Below are positions 32,872 through 44,045 of a stretch of 64,000 bases of DNA, in pieces. Made by a program: the position numbers and the translations under genes. The stretch lies in the NCBI GenBank assembly GCA_010094025.1, contig ML991789.1, forward strand, positions 248,001 through 312,000. Reading direction: 5' to 3'. This DNA is from Viridothelium virens. Lineage: Eukaryota; Ascomycota; Dothideomycetes; Trypetheliales; Trypetheliaceae. Position 1 is the first letter of the stretch; the number at the start of each line of letters is the position of its first letter. The notes beneath the pieces are model-generated. The model did not search any database. It was given only the letters and a program-made list of their open reading frames with translations, and was not told where the DNA came from.

Positions 32872-34752
32872 ATGCTTCGAGCAGTCTGCCCATTCTGCGA
32901 GACTCGGTCTTTTCTCACAAGCTCTACTATCCTGCCCTTGCAAACATGTCACCAACTCAGAGCCTACGCTACGCAGGTGCAAAAGCGACCACCTTCACGC
33001 ATGACGTTGTCTCCCAAAGTTGCACAATCCTCGAAAAGAGATGCCCCGGGTAGAAAGGCCACGAAGAAGCACACAAATAGTCCATTCGGTGGTATGAATG
33101 TTACGAGCGCTGGAATCCGACATCATGGTCCAAGGAGATCTAGGCAACAGGAATTGCGCACGTCGCGCGGTAGAGGAAAAGATAAAGAAGACCAAAAGCC
33201 CAGAACTTTCAAGGCCTTGAAAATGCAGCGCAGTCTCGCATCAGTCTCCTATGGCAAGAGGTCAGCAGTAAAGAGCAAGATTAGTGAAGTTGATGCCTTC
33301 GACAATTTTCCGTTGTTGCCCGTCGTCAAAGACTCGATTTCCTCCCAAGCGCTAAAAGGGCTGGATATAATATTGCCGACTCCGATTCAGCGCGTTGCAA
33401 TACCTTCTCTACTGGGCATTGAGAATGGTAGGGCGAACTTCAAATCCTCGAAGAAGAAGGATACGGAGCAATTCCTGCTCGCCGCCGAAACTGGGTCTGG
33501 CAAGACCTTGGCGTACCTCCTCCCAACCATTGATGCCATCAAACGTGCCGAGATCAAGGATACTGAGCGCGTCAGAGAAGAAGTCGTCGCAAGGGAAGAG
33601 AAGAGCAAACGTGCTGTCTTTGAGCTCGAATCCCCTCCTCTTCATGAACCTCATCCTACCACCGGCCGCCCTCGCGCCATAATCCTTCTTCCTACCTCCG
33701 AACTTGTCGCCCAAACCGGCTCTCTTGTCAAATCCTTCGCTCACACCGTCAAATATCGGTCCGCACTCATCTCTTCCTCCTTCTCTGGAGTTGTCATCCG
33801 CAACCGACTATTTTCCCCCTCCGGCATCGACATCCTTGTATCAACCCCTCATCTGCTTGCCTCCATCGCCGAATCCGACCCTAACATCCTAAGTCGTGTC
33901 ACTCATCTCATCATCGACGAGGCTGACTCGCTGCTCGACCGCTCCTTCTCTCCACTCACCGCCGCCATCATCGAAAAAGCGTCTCCGTCCCTCCGCCAGC
34001 TCATCTTCTGCTCTGCCACAATACCACGAAGCCTTGACAACCACCTCCGCTCCCGCTTTCCCGATATTCGACGTCTCGTGACTCCCAACCTCCATGCTAT
34101 CCCCCGTCGCGTGCAATTAGGCGTCGTAGACGTCGAACGAGATCCTTACCGTGGAAACAAGGATCTTGCTTGCGCGGATTCCGTGTGGAGCATCGGGCGC
34201 GCGGCGACGGAGCACTTTGATGACGGGGCGAAAGAGCGGGTTGGTGTGAAACGGATTCTCGTCTTTGTGAATCAGAGGGAGAAGACGGCTGAGCTTGCCG
34301 CATATCTCGTGAGCAAGGGTATTGATGCTATGGCTCTAAATCGAGATGCTGGTGGGGCACGGCAAGGGGATGTATTAGCTGCATTTACCGGAGTGGGAGC
34401 CGAGGCGTCGGGGGGTGAGGAGAAGGGAGGCACTGAAGAAGGGAAGGTGACTGTCTCGCCTGTATATTCGGAAAAGGATAGGAAAGGTCCCAGAGCAACG
34501 AATCGCACGTTGCCGAATACAAAGGTCTTAGTGACTACGGATCTGGGCTCGAGGGGCATTGACACGCTTGCTGTGCGCCATGTCATTCTATATGACGTCC
34601 CGCATACTACCATCGATTTTATTCATCGTCTTGGGCGAACAGGTAGGATGGGAAGGAGAGGGCGGGGAATTGTTCTGGTCGGAAGGCATGATCGGAAGGA
34701 CGTAGTGAAGGAGGTTCGGGAGGGAATGTTCAAGGGACAGGCCTTGATTTAG
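32872..34752 (+). CDS. mrh4: Mitochondrial DEAD-box RNA helicase Mrh4
   Basis: Intronless, 626 aa from the first ATG at 32872; the frame is open 15 codons further upstream but only from a TTG. The N-terminus (MLRAVCPFCETRSFLTSS, basic and Ser-rich, then LRAYATQVQKRPPSRM) is a mitochondrial targeting sequence. Helicase motifs in order: Q-motif LPTPIQRVAIPSLL, motif I AAETGSGKTLAYLLP (about residue 205), Ia LLPTSELVAQ, GG-like segment, II IIDEADSLLD (about 347), III FCSATIPRSL (about 380), IV RILVFVNQ, V VTTDLGSRGID, VI HRLGRTGRMGRRGRG (about 584). A low-complexity insert GEEKGGTEEGK lies between motifs IV and V. Known role: Mrh4 acts late in assembly of the mitochondrial large ribosomal subunit. 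The window therefore has two mitoribosome genes, but they are 18 kb apart and not obviously co-regulated. Confidence 0.92.
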   Translation: MLRAVCPFCETRSFLTSSTILPLQTCHQLRAYATQVQKRPPSRMTLSPKVAQSSKRDAPGRKATKKHTNSPFGGMNVTSAGIRHHGPRRSRQQELRTSRGRGKDKEDQKPRTFKALKMQRSLASVSYGKRSAVKSKISEVDAFDNFPLLPVVKDSISSQALKGLDIILPTPIQRVAIPSLLGIENGRANFKSSKKKDTEQFLLAAETGSGKTLAYLLPTIDAIKRAEIKDTERVREEVVAREEKSKRAVFELESPPLHEPHPTTGRPRAIILLPTSELVAQTGSLVKSFAHTVKYRSALISSSFSGVVIRNRLFSPSGIDILVSTPHLLASIAESDPNILSRVTHLIIDEADSLLDRSFSPLTAAIIEKASPSLRQLIFCSATIPRSLDNHLRSRFPDIRRLVTPNLHAIPRRVQLGVVDVERDPYRGNKDLACADSVWSIGRAATEHFDDGAKERVGVKRILVFVNQREKTAELAAYLVSKGIDAMALNRDAGGARQGDVLAAFTGVGAEASGGEEKGGTEEGKVTVSPVYSEKDRKGPRATNRTLPNTKVLVTTDLGSRGIDTLAVRHVILYDVPHTTIDFIHRLGRTGRMGRRGRGIVLVGRHDRKDVVKEVREGMFKGQALI

Positions 34753-35787
34753 GTACGTACTGTAGGATACTGTATTTCTCCTGTATAAAAGAAACGCTTC
34801 TGTGTTATTGGTAAGTCTTCGCCGTTAGGTCCAACGCCTTTCACGGCCTTTTGAAGTCTTCCATAGCATACATTCCCTTTTTCTGTGGCAGCTGCCACCT
34901 CTACTATTATGCAAGAGCCCTCCAATATAACACCATCACCAGCCCTGGACTAATGATGCTGGATTCTCTTATGATAGGGTAGAGCAACCTACAATGGGGC
35001 TTCTAAAGTTCTTCAACACACTCTTCAAATTACTAATCTCCTGATTCAGTGCTATGTTCAGGGAAGCTATATCACTGGCAGTGTCCCGTACGTGGTGTAG
35101 AGTATCAATGAGAAATATCTCGCACAAAGCACATCCTTTGTAAGGTCGGTATCTCGTTTTTTATTAGCGGAATGTTGTAAAACAGACGCGTCTGTATCGA
35201 TTATCCTTTCTTTTGGGCTATAGACAACTCGCTACGTGACAAAGGCAAGCTGTCACTTACAAAGGAAAAACACTGCGGTCATGTTGGTGCACTGCTTCAG
35301 CTGCGTCTACATACAGTTGAGTATAGAAAAAGGACCAAACTGCCATGCCGAGCTCATGGATTTGCGGACCCGACTCACGTAGTAGAAATACATATCTTCA
35401 TGTTGGCAAATGTGCAAGGACAGCCAAGAGCATGCAAAAGGCTCAATTGAGGACGAAGCCAATCCAGAGAAGCAGAGGGCTGGATGAGTAATCTTGGCAC
35501 GGGCAACTCGACAGGTATCAGGATTCTCCTTCTCGAATTTGATGTAGCATGACCATGAATGAGCAAATCTATTGTGGCTTGGGTGCAGACCAGTGCATTT
35601 GTTGAAATTTAGAACTCGAAAAGGCAACAATCTGGAAAGTGCAATAGTGCAATCCGGAATTGGAATGTACATAGCTAGCAATAAGCTCCGCAGATGACAA
35701 GGATGATATTCGCGATGAGACGCTCGGCTTCGACCACTTGTTTCTTTTGAACCCTCCACTTTACTTTTCCCCACTCTGTCAAAGTTT
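34753..35787. other. Gene-poor intergenic region
   Basis: About 1 kb. A minus-strand ORF at 35307-35819 (170 codons) overlaps the end of the MFS gene and has no domain, signal peptide or conserved-looking block; I regard it as spurious. Confidence 0.45.
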
Positions 35788-37704
35788 CTACGCCGCCCCT
35801 TCCATCCTACCATCCTCACCTTTCTCGTCCTTCTCTCCCTGTCCCTTCCTTGCTTGCTCTGTTTGTATCCCCTTAGCTTCGCCTCTCACCGCCGTCCGCT
35901 TGAACGACAACACCCCTACCACCACAGACGCTGAAGCTACAATCGTACACACTATCATGCTCTCACTGAATGCATCGGTATACGACTGCCGGATGTTTGT
36001 ATCCGCTGGCGTCAGGGAAGAGATCACCTGAGGCGACACAGGACCGCCGAGCTCGCGCGTGTCCACGGCGCCGCGGATAGCGGAGGAGGCTGCGACACCA
36101 AGGCTGCCGCCGAAGATACGAAATTGGGCGATGATGCCTTGGGCGGTGGCTGTGATGCGACGTATCAGTTGTAGGACGAGCGGTGTCTTGGTTATAGGCA
36201 AGAGGGACGCAAAGATAGGAGAGGGAGAGAGGAATGGGATGCGTACCACGGTCTCGCCGCTCCATTTCATAGCTCACCATAATGGTTGTGCCAGCGACGA
36301 TGAGGCCGAAGCCGAGACCTACAAAGGTCTGGTATCCATAGGTGGTGTTCTGCACTTGTAACGTATTTGAGAGTGTAGAGAGGAGGCCGGCGCCAATCAA
36401 GACAAGGCACGAGCCGGCCACGCGGGCATAAAAGGTCAAGTCATACTTTGAGTTCAGGAAGCCTGCAAGTATACTACCAGTTGCTGAAGAGCCCACAAGT
36501 GGTAGAATGCCAAGACCCGCACCGAGAGGACTTTTGAGATTCATAATCTCGAAGCGGAACGGAATACTGTACACAACGACAAAGTACGTAAACCCTGTCA
36601 ACATGGTCACAATCGCACTTGTGGCAAAAATGCGATGTTTAAACAAGCGTAGCGGAATAACGCTATCGATGGACTGACTCCAGTACCGGTCCGTGGCGAA
36701 TTCCCACGCAAGGAGGGCGATCCAGCAGAAAACGCTGACGGCGAGTGAAACGGGGAACAGTGCGGAATGCCAGTTGTGAGGGTCGAGACCAGCATCTTGG
36801 AAGGCAAAGACGAAAAGCACTGAAGCAGCGATGAGAAGGATGCAGCCCACGACATCAAGTCTTCGGATCGAACGAGTGCCGAGTGGAACGAACTGCACTT
36901 GTGGCGGCCAAGAAAATGCAAAAATGATGAGCGCGATCGATCCAATAGGGCCACTTTATTGGTTTGAATCAGTCTTTGTCAAGCATAAACCAAAGGTAGA
37001 GAAAGGAGGGCAAATGTACTTTATCCAAAAAACCCATCTCCATGACGTATATCGTGCCAGAATACCCCCCAACACTGGACCAAGCACGCCAGAAATCGCG
37101 ACTACCATACCAATAATTGATCCAACCCAAGGATGCATTCGAGGAGTCGTAATTTCAGGGAAGATCACCAGCGTCAATGAGTAAAGGCCGGCTCCCCCAA
37201 CTCCTTGGAAAGTACGGCATACGATAAGTTGATCTATAGACTGGGCAAACCCAGCTCCAAGGGAGAAAGCGATGAAGATGACAAATGCACTGACATTAGC
37301 ATTACGACGGCCGATGGTATTAGAGATATTGGCGTAAATCACTGCGCATCCGACATAGGCGAGTGTGTAGGACAGTATGGTCCAGTTCACGAGAGTCGGA
37401 GATGCCTCAAAATCTCTGCCCAGGGTATAAAAAATTGTCGCGACTATAGTTGTGTCTAGGAGAGAGAGGAAGAGACCAAGGCAGAGGCTGGATTCGACCT
37501 CTGTAAGCTTGTGAGTCTGATCAGGGAAAGTAGCCTGGGTACGGTCTGGTCCACTGCACTTGCTTCTCGATTTACTCACCTCACAGAAAGAAGCACAAGC
37601 CGCCACGTCGGAATGCTGTGAAAGCTGTGCGGGGTGGGTCGGCGCTCCTGCTTTTCATTTTCGCCTAGAGAGTCCAGAGGAACAGGCGAAGAGGTTTGTG
37701 TCAT
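35788..37704 (-). CDS. MFS multidrug exporter, DHA2-type (14 TM)
   Basis: Four exons, 555 aa: 37585-37704, 37020-37498, 36247-36953 and 35788-36149; the sum is a multiple of three. The N-terminal tail is hydrophilic. The first membrane helix carries the family signature LSLLDTTIVATIF, followed by ANISNTIGRRNANVSAF (motif A region), CRTFQGVGGAGLYSLTLVIF (motif B) and SGVLGPVLGGILARYTSWRW (motif C), which is diagnostic of H+-antiporting drug exporters. Later helices include DVVGCILLIAASVLFVFAFQ and YGYQTFVGLGFGLIVAGTTI, ending with ATAQGIIAQFRIFGGSLGVA and one last helix. Plasma-membrane or vacuolar efflux of toxins or secondary metabolites is the usual role. The intron 1 donor is ambiguous (two overlapping GTGAGN sites near 37580). 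No biosynthetic genes adjoin it; atg3 separates it from the aromatic-catabolism trio. Confidence 0.88.
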
Positions 37705-38747
37705 GCTAAGATAAGAATTATTCGAAACAAGGACCTAGGAAATAGAGACGAAGTGAAGTGTGAATGTGTTTTTTGATTATATGCTCGTTAAGGGAACCAG
37801 GCTCCTTGACGCCACTGTCATTGCTGTATGATGGATAGCCCATCGTTGTTGCCCTGATGGAGCACACACGACAGGAAAGCGGAAGGACCGGCGCAATCAA
37901 GAGCGCCGATGGGACTGCAGGGATCTGAAGACAACGGACGTAAGTCTCTTCAGCTAAACGCTTCTAGAGATAACAAAGAGCTTAGGAAATACATGTCTTT
38001 GAGTAGGTAAGCACTTGACTCAACTTCGGTCCTCGCTTGTCTAAAATGGTAAGGATCTTTTCTAATCATCCTCCAGCCTTCAGCCGTCCCGCATCTAAGG
38101 ACGAACGTTGCACCATCGCCGTTCGACAAGATGTAGCGGAGCAGCACAGGAGCCTACAGGCATATGACTGATTTTGGATCTTCGTTTTCTAGTACCTGAT
38201 CTAACCAGGCCAGTGTAGGCAGAGTCGTCAAAGCGGCTCTGTGGAATAGCCTTCCTGTGCAGGACGCACGGGAATGATATGTACTGCGCTCGGCAGGTAA
38301 GGTGCGCCACCAACGTCAGTCAAGCAGATGTGAATGATGACGACCGCTCGAATGATCACGGGATCCAGACCTGTTCCGCTCTGTGACCTGTATGAAGAAA
38401 CATGTCCAAGGAAAGGCCTAGAGGAAGGAGAGTACCAGGTAAGAAGGGGAAGAGGGGGGAGGTGATGCGGCGTCTGGCGTCGTCGGGGTCAGCCGCCTCA
38501 GTTCCGCGCGCAGCAGGCAGCTGCCCCGCCACCGACAACCGACCATGGCAACCATGGCACCATGGCACTAAAGTATACTCACCTACCTACAGACTTGCCT
38601 GCAACTTACCTTACCTACCAAACTTACCTAAACGTCCTTCAAGATACCGTCGACTTTGACAGTCTTGATTTCTTGCCGTTCACTCTAGTCCACTTCCTAC
38701 ACTCATCCAACACAAGGCGCACATATCTTCACCATTAAACCCCCACC
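37705..38747. promoter_or_regulatory. Divergent promoter region, MFS exporter / atg3
   Basis: About 1 kb between start codons facing apart. Near atg3 (38580-38635) there is a run of ACCTACCTACAG, CTTACCTTACCTACC and ACTTACCTAAA words, the same simple motif family found in other intergenic stretches here. No gene seen. Confidence 0.4.
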
Positions 38748-39953
38748 ATGCAAGCCCTCCGCAGCACGCTCAATACGCTCCGGGATCGCTATGCCCCCGT
38801 CTCACACACCTCTACCTTCCGCTCCACCGGCCAGATCACTCCGGAAGAGTTCCTCGCGGCCGGTGATTTCCTCGTCTACAAATTCCCAAGTTGGCAGTGG
38901 GCCGACGCCGCCTCCCCCGCCCAGCGCGTCGCCTACCTCCCCGAGGGCAAACAGTACCTTGTCACTCGCGGAGTGCCATGCCACCGGCGGCTAGATGACA
39001 ATTTTGCGGGCGAGGCAGGCCGCGACGAGCGGCTGGTCCGGGATGGATTGGGCCTAGATGGGGCGGAAGGCGAGATGGGGGTTGAGGTCGGAGAAGGAGG
39101 GGGAAGGGGAGTGAGTGGAGATGAGGATGACGGGTGGTTGAGAACTGGAGGGATGACAGCATCGCGGACGCAGGAGGAGCGAGCCAGAGATGTGCGAACG
39201 GTGGATGAGAGTGGGAATGTGGGGGAGAGGGAAGAGGAGGAGGAGATCCCGGACATGGAGGATGAGGAGGACGATGATGAGGCGATCATCAGAGAGCGGA
39301 GGGATGCGGATAGTACCCATGTGTATGTCCTTCTCCATGCTCCTTCATCAGCCGAAGCCTTTTCCATGGCTTATTATCTTGATTCTGGCTGACACTCCCC
39401 TTGCAGTCCCCTCCGCACCTACACTCTTTACATAACGTACACTCCCTATTACCGTACCCCCCGCCTCTTCCTCCAAGGTTATACCAACTCCCAGCCGTTA
39501 CCTCCAGACGCAATGATGCAAGACATAGTGGGCGACTACCACGACAAAACCGTTACTCTTGAACCCTTTCCCTTCTCTTCTCCGCCTATCAAGACCGTCT
39601 CCATCCACCCGTGCAAACACGCCTCCGTCATGAAAGTCTTGCTCGATCGCGCCGATGCTGCACTCAAGCTGCGACTCGCGAAACTAAAGCGAGGGGAGGA
39701 GGTGAAAGGAGATAGCGGCATGGAGGGCTTGGTGGAGGGGATGGCGAAGGTAAAGGTTGGCCAAGGAGAGAAAGGGTTCGAGAAGGGTACTAAGGCTGGC
39801 GGTGGCGATGAGTGGGAAATGCTGGATGAGGAATCGAGAGGAGATGGAGACGAGGAGGTCGCCATCAGGGTGGATCAGTATCTCGTCGTCTTCTTGAAAT
39901 TCATGGCGAGTGTGACGCCTGGGATTGAGCACGATTTCACCATGGGAGTATAG
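38748..39953 (+). CDS. atg3: Autophagy E2-like enzyme Atg3
   Basis: Two exons, 373 aa: 38748-39322, intron 39323-39406 (GTATGT donor), 39407-39953. The N-terminus [17 protein letters not shown] and [20 protein letters not shown] are typical. A 100-residue acidic, disordered insert follows ([19 protein letters not shown]), as in other fungal Atg3. The E2-like core is spliced as [22 protein letters not shown], then [12 protein letters not shown] and the active site [10 protein letters not shown] with catalytic Cys at about residue 261. The C-terminus [20 protein letters not shown] includes the Atg8-interaction end. Known role: accepts Atg8 from Atg7 and transfers it to phosphatidylethanolamine during autophagosome formation. 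A second Lys/Glu/Gly-rich insert ([14 protein letters not shown]) precedes the C-terminal helix. Confidence 0.95.
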
Positions 39954-40664
39954 ATCAAGATTCCGAACTGTTCAGGCTACAGGCGTCATTGGTGTTGTGA
40001 ATGGGACACGGACTTGGAGTTGTGCCAACGGCGGAGGCTTAGATTAAAGAGATGAATCATGATACCTTACAGTAGATAAATCTTTTATGCTTAACGTTGT
40101 CCGGATTGGTGCCCCACAATACATATTTCTGAGTTTTAAAGGTGGTGCGAACAATCCGTATCTCTGATGATAGCGGCAGACAGTACCTACGGCAGTCTAG
40201 GCCGTTGCCCTAGGTAAGAGAGTGATTCGATACATGTGGTAAGCACAGTTCGTGGAGAAATTCTAAATGAGTCGTGATATCGACGAAGGCCAGGATTTGA
40301 CATAACATGTGAACCTTCAACTAGATACTACGACTGAGGCGCAACGATGAATTGGCACGCATGTGACGCTATCTACGCTGCAGTCCCACAAGATTGTCTG
40401 ATATAGTTGATCATTATCCCGAGCTAGGCGCAAGAAGAGAAGACTCGAGACATCTTGAGAAGATTGCAGTGTGAAGCGTGCAGTTCGCAGAGAGATAGAG
40501 TTCGAAGTCGAAATGTTTCGCTTTCCACGTACCAAGGGCTTGGAGTGGGAATGAGTGATAAGAAATACCAAGGTATATACTATTCGTTCTAATATCTACA
40601 CAAAAGTGGAGAAGAGAGTAAGAGAGGGGAAATCGGCAAGCCTTAGAACAACACTCCAAACCTT
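39954..40664. other. Intergenic, no gene seen
   Basis: About 700 bp between atg3 and the MITE. Contains the word GCCCTAGGTAAGAG at about 40206-40219. No ORF with features. Confidence 0.45.
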
Positions 40665-40845
40665 CCTTACGGCGGCTGGGGGCTTCCTCAACAGGTAATC
40701 AATACAATGTTACCTCAGTTCAACTGTTAAGACCTTGTTAGCCCATGTTAACACCGCCTTAACATGGGCCAACATGGTCATAACAGTGAATTCGAAATAA
40801 CATTGTATTAATTACCTGTTGAGGAACCCCCCAGCCGCCGTAAGG
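40665..40845. mobile_element. Foldback MITE with long terminal inverted repeats
   Basis: The ends are near-perfect inverted repeats of about 48 bp: the left end begins CCTTACGGCGGCTGGGGG and the right end finishes CCCCCCAGCCGCCGTAAGG; TTCCTCAACAGGTAAT on the left matches ATTACCTGTTGAGGAA on the right. The interior also pairs: GACCTTGTTAGCCCATGTTAA (about 40732-40752) mirrors TTAACATGGGCCAACATGGTC, leaving a 7-nt loop, so nearly the whole 181 bp can form one hairpin. It has no coding capacity. Target-site duplication is not clear; both flanks show only TT. The transposase superfamily cannot be named. It lies 71 bp beyond the stop codon of the FAD monooxygenase. Confidence 0.85.
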
Positions 40846-40916
40846 TTGTCTACATATATCGTGTGTTTACTAATTCCCGTGCTACTGTAGGATATCCCTT
40901 TCATACTAAGGTATTC

Positions 40917-42926
40917 TTAGAGACAAACCCCCTCAAAGAACTGACCAACGCTCCGATGATCATCAAGATCCGTAACCAATGAAACATCTACCCGAAGAGT
41001 TAGCTCTATAGACAGCCAGCGCGAATCGAAAGAGGAGGAGACGAACATTGATCCGGGCGCACAATTGCCAATACGCCATCCGCTACATTGACACCATACT
41101 TTTGATATGCATGGCCATGGCCAGAGTTATAGCTTTCGTCATCGACGAAGACTTTGTGGATATCTGTCATGCTCGTCAGTCCTCACTCAGTGAAGGGGAG
41201 AGGGGGAATTTGTGCCCTGCGAATTATGCACAGTTTGCGCGCGTACCTCTCATTTTCCACTTTCCCGTCTCTGGCCAGAAATATGGTGGTATCAACTCCT
41301 GCTCCAACTCGACCCGCTTCCCGCTGAACACCACTATAGGCTCAATGAAGGCATCGACATCTGCTCCATTCGGCGTAAACCTCTTCACCGGACCATCCGT
41401 GCCTTCTAGGAATTTTGCAAGCCTCTCCAGCCTCCGTATCGTCTTACCGTCCCCAATCTTCCCCGCAAAGACCACAATCCGCCACCTGCCATCTGCTGGC
41501 AGCGCCCTCACTAGCTGCATTGCTCTTGCATCACAGAATCTTACCACTTGCGCACTCGGGAACCTCATCCCAACCACCAAGCCAGGCGCTCGACCTTGCT
41601 GGCTCCGTCCTGCAGCCACAATTTCTGAATCTTCATATTTTGCCGTCAGTCCAGCGGTATACCGTCCAGCCTTGATAAACGCTTCGCTGAATTCTTTCGC
41701 ATTGGCCGACCCTTTCTTACTGAAGGTCTGCATCAGTTCGCGATCGAAGTCGATGAGATCTTTCGCCACCATCCCTCGCTCACGCTCATAGGTGCGTAGG
41801 AGGAGTGGTGACGCGCGGTTCTGCAGGACGTGCGCAAGCTTCCAACCCAGATTGTAGCCGTCTTGCAAGGAGACATTCATTCCTTGGCCTGCCTTGGGAG
41901 AGTGCGTGTGGCATGCGTCTCCAGTTAGAAAGACGCGCGGTTGGCAGTCTACGGGGGAGGAAGACGAGGAGGTCCCGGCGCTGGCGGTGAAGTGATCGAC
42001 GAGGCGCTGGCCGATGGAATAGGCTGACCACCAGTATGTTTCGGAGAAGTCGAGATCGTACTGCGTGAATATTCTCCTCGCTGTTGCATGAAGGTCGGCA
42101 AGGGTGACGTGCTGAGCTTGAGTACCAGGGGGTAGTTCGACGTAGAAGCGTACGAGAGAGCCACCTTCTCGGGGAATAATGAGAAGGTTGCCAGAGGCGC
42201 TATGAATGGTAGCTTTGCGTCGGATGTCAGGGAAAGCAGTGCGTGGATAGATGTCCATGACGCCCCAAATAGCATCGGTGCTATCTCCAAGCATGCGGTA
42301 TCCGAGGGATTTGCGTATGCTGCTATGAGCGCCATCACAGCCCTGACAAGTGGCAGCCATACCATTAGAGGAGAAGAATTGGGAATCATGTGAGATGGAA
42401 TGCTTACAAGGACGTATTTGGCGTGAAAGATTTCCTCATTGCCATCTTTCTCGGCGATTACGCTGACAGGATATTGGGCGTGGGCGGGATCAGACACAGA
42501 TGTACTAGGGAGTTGCACGTGTTTGACTGCGTATCCGTATGCAACTTCTCGCCCACTCTGGCTATGCATATAGTCCAACAAAATTGCATTCAGCCGGGCT
42601 TGATTGAGAATGACATGTGGCATATGACTTAGTCCTGGCTCGGTATCCGCAACTCGCTTCGCCCGTATGAGCTTTCCCTGTTCGTTCAAAGACCAGAAAG
42701 CTACCTCTAGAACGTGATATGATGCTCTTAAAAGGTCTTCGGCGATTCCAAAGCTTTCGAATACCTCAACGGTCCGGCATTGGACTCCATCTGCTTGTCC
42801 TCGCTCCATGGGTCCGGGTCGTTTGTCGAGGATCGTAAAGTCTACACCACACTTTGCAAACCATGCAGCGGCGCATAGACCCGCAGAGCCACTCCCGCAG
42901 ATCAATATGTCCGTTTGACGGACCAT
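40917..42926 (-). CDS. FAD-dependent aromatic monooxygenase, phenol 2-monooxygenase type
   Basis: Four exons, 600 aa: 42408-42926, 41247-42342, 41047-41163 and 40917-40987; the sum is a multiple of three, and each junction restores conserved sequence. The start is the ATG at 42926; the frame is open three codons further but from TTG. The FAD-binding Rossmann motif is DILICGSGSAGLCAAAWF (residues 7-24), the DG motif is GCDGAHSSIRKSLGY at 174, and the second FAD motif is RVFLTGDACHTHSPKAGQG (about 310-328). The C-terminal thioredoxin-like domain of phenol hydroxylases is present: KVFVDDESYNSGHGHAYQKY, LAIVRPDQ spliced to YVSLVTDLDDHRSVGQFF. Reaction class: NADPH-dependent ortho-hydroxylation of a phenolic ring; the actual substrate (phenol, hydroxybenzoate, other) cannot be read. 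It is divergent from the dihydroxyphthalate decarboxylase homologue, which suggests a shared pathway. Confidence 0.9.
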
Positions 42927-44045
42927 GTTCGACAAAGGTAGCGTTGATCAACAGAAGGCGGCGTAGGTCATAGAAGATTAGAACCCAGGAAAGTTGGTTG
43001 CACGAGAAGGTAATGTTTACAAGATCGCAAAGAAATTTTGAGAAGTCTTGGATAATGCGAATGGCCGACAAAATGTTGGTTCTATTAGTATTGAGAGAAA
43101 GTACAATTACGGACAAAGTGGTCGATGCCTGACATGTAGCGACAATACTCGGCGTAGATATACTGCTGAAGCAAGAAGCATTGGATGAGTCAAGGAAATG
43201 CAGAAGCAATTATGTCTGCCACACGTAGCGGTGGCGACTAACTCGTTCCAGTTCAAAAAATTGGGAGAGCCTGTAGGAAATCTATTGGGCCAATGATCAG
43301 AGAGTGTGGAAGTTCTCCGGTGAATGGGAGGGTGGGAAAACGCAGTGGCATAGGCCGGCATGCTGCGACGGCAACATTGATCAATGAGGGTCTTTAGCTG
43401 TTCGATGTTGAGAAAGTCTGCACCGCGATGCGAGTAGGTTCCGATCTGTTTGTATTTTATTTTCTACCCCGCAAATTCCGCCGATTCTGACGATACGATA
43501 CAGTATTGGATGATTGGTTCTCCGTACCTCGCGTCGTTCCGCCTTGTTCCGCACCTTAGTGGACAGCATGAGTAGTGCTGACCAGAAAGTCGCGGGAATG
43601 GAAGTCGGCCAAGCTGGGAGAACTCGTAATGTGCCTAAGGTAAGTCTCACGATATGTTGTTAGAAGGCCAGGATCAGGAAAACACCATGAGGTCGCAACA
43701 GGAAACCTTTACCGGTGACCTGGCGAGAAGTGCTTATATAATCAACCTGGCAGATTCACCAGACTGACCACTCATGATGACTGCGACCCCGGAAAATACA
43801 TCAAATACTAGTCGTCCTTTGTGTCTTTGGGCCTTTTGAGCCTTCTAGTAGACCCCTCTGACATCACTGCGCTTGCTGATGCCGCACACGAACCGACACC
43901 TGTATCCGAAATGCGGGACACAACCGAAGTACGGAGTACGGAGCAAATATCAAGCTAAATCGGATGTCCATTAGCAAGTATCGATTCATTGCGTCTCAGA
44001 GGTCGGACCTTGTACAACCTCGCCAGACGCAGTTCATCGGCTGGA
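42927..44045. promoter_or_regulatory. Divergent promoter region of the aromatic-catabolism pair
   Basis: 1.1 kb between the monooxygenase and the decarboxylase start codons. Contains a tandem TACGGAGTACGGAG (about 43931-43944) and GTGCCTAAGGTAAG (about 43631-43644). ORFs of 84-147 codons on the minus strand have no features and are rejected as genes. A common control region for both genes is an inference from orientation only. Confidence 0.45.

Noticed and set aside
35307-35819. Minus-strand 170-codon ORF downstream of the MFS gene
   Set aside because: It overlaps the MFS coding end in another frame and shows no conserved-looking block.
42927-42935. TTG at 42935 as start of the monooxygenase
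   Set aside because: TTG is not a credible nuclear start in fungi; the ATG three codons later at 42926 gives the usual spacing to the FAD motif. The same logic moves the starts of mrh4, the decarboxylase, the DUF6914-like gene and the NLR-like gene.
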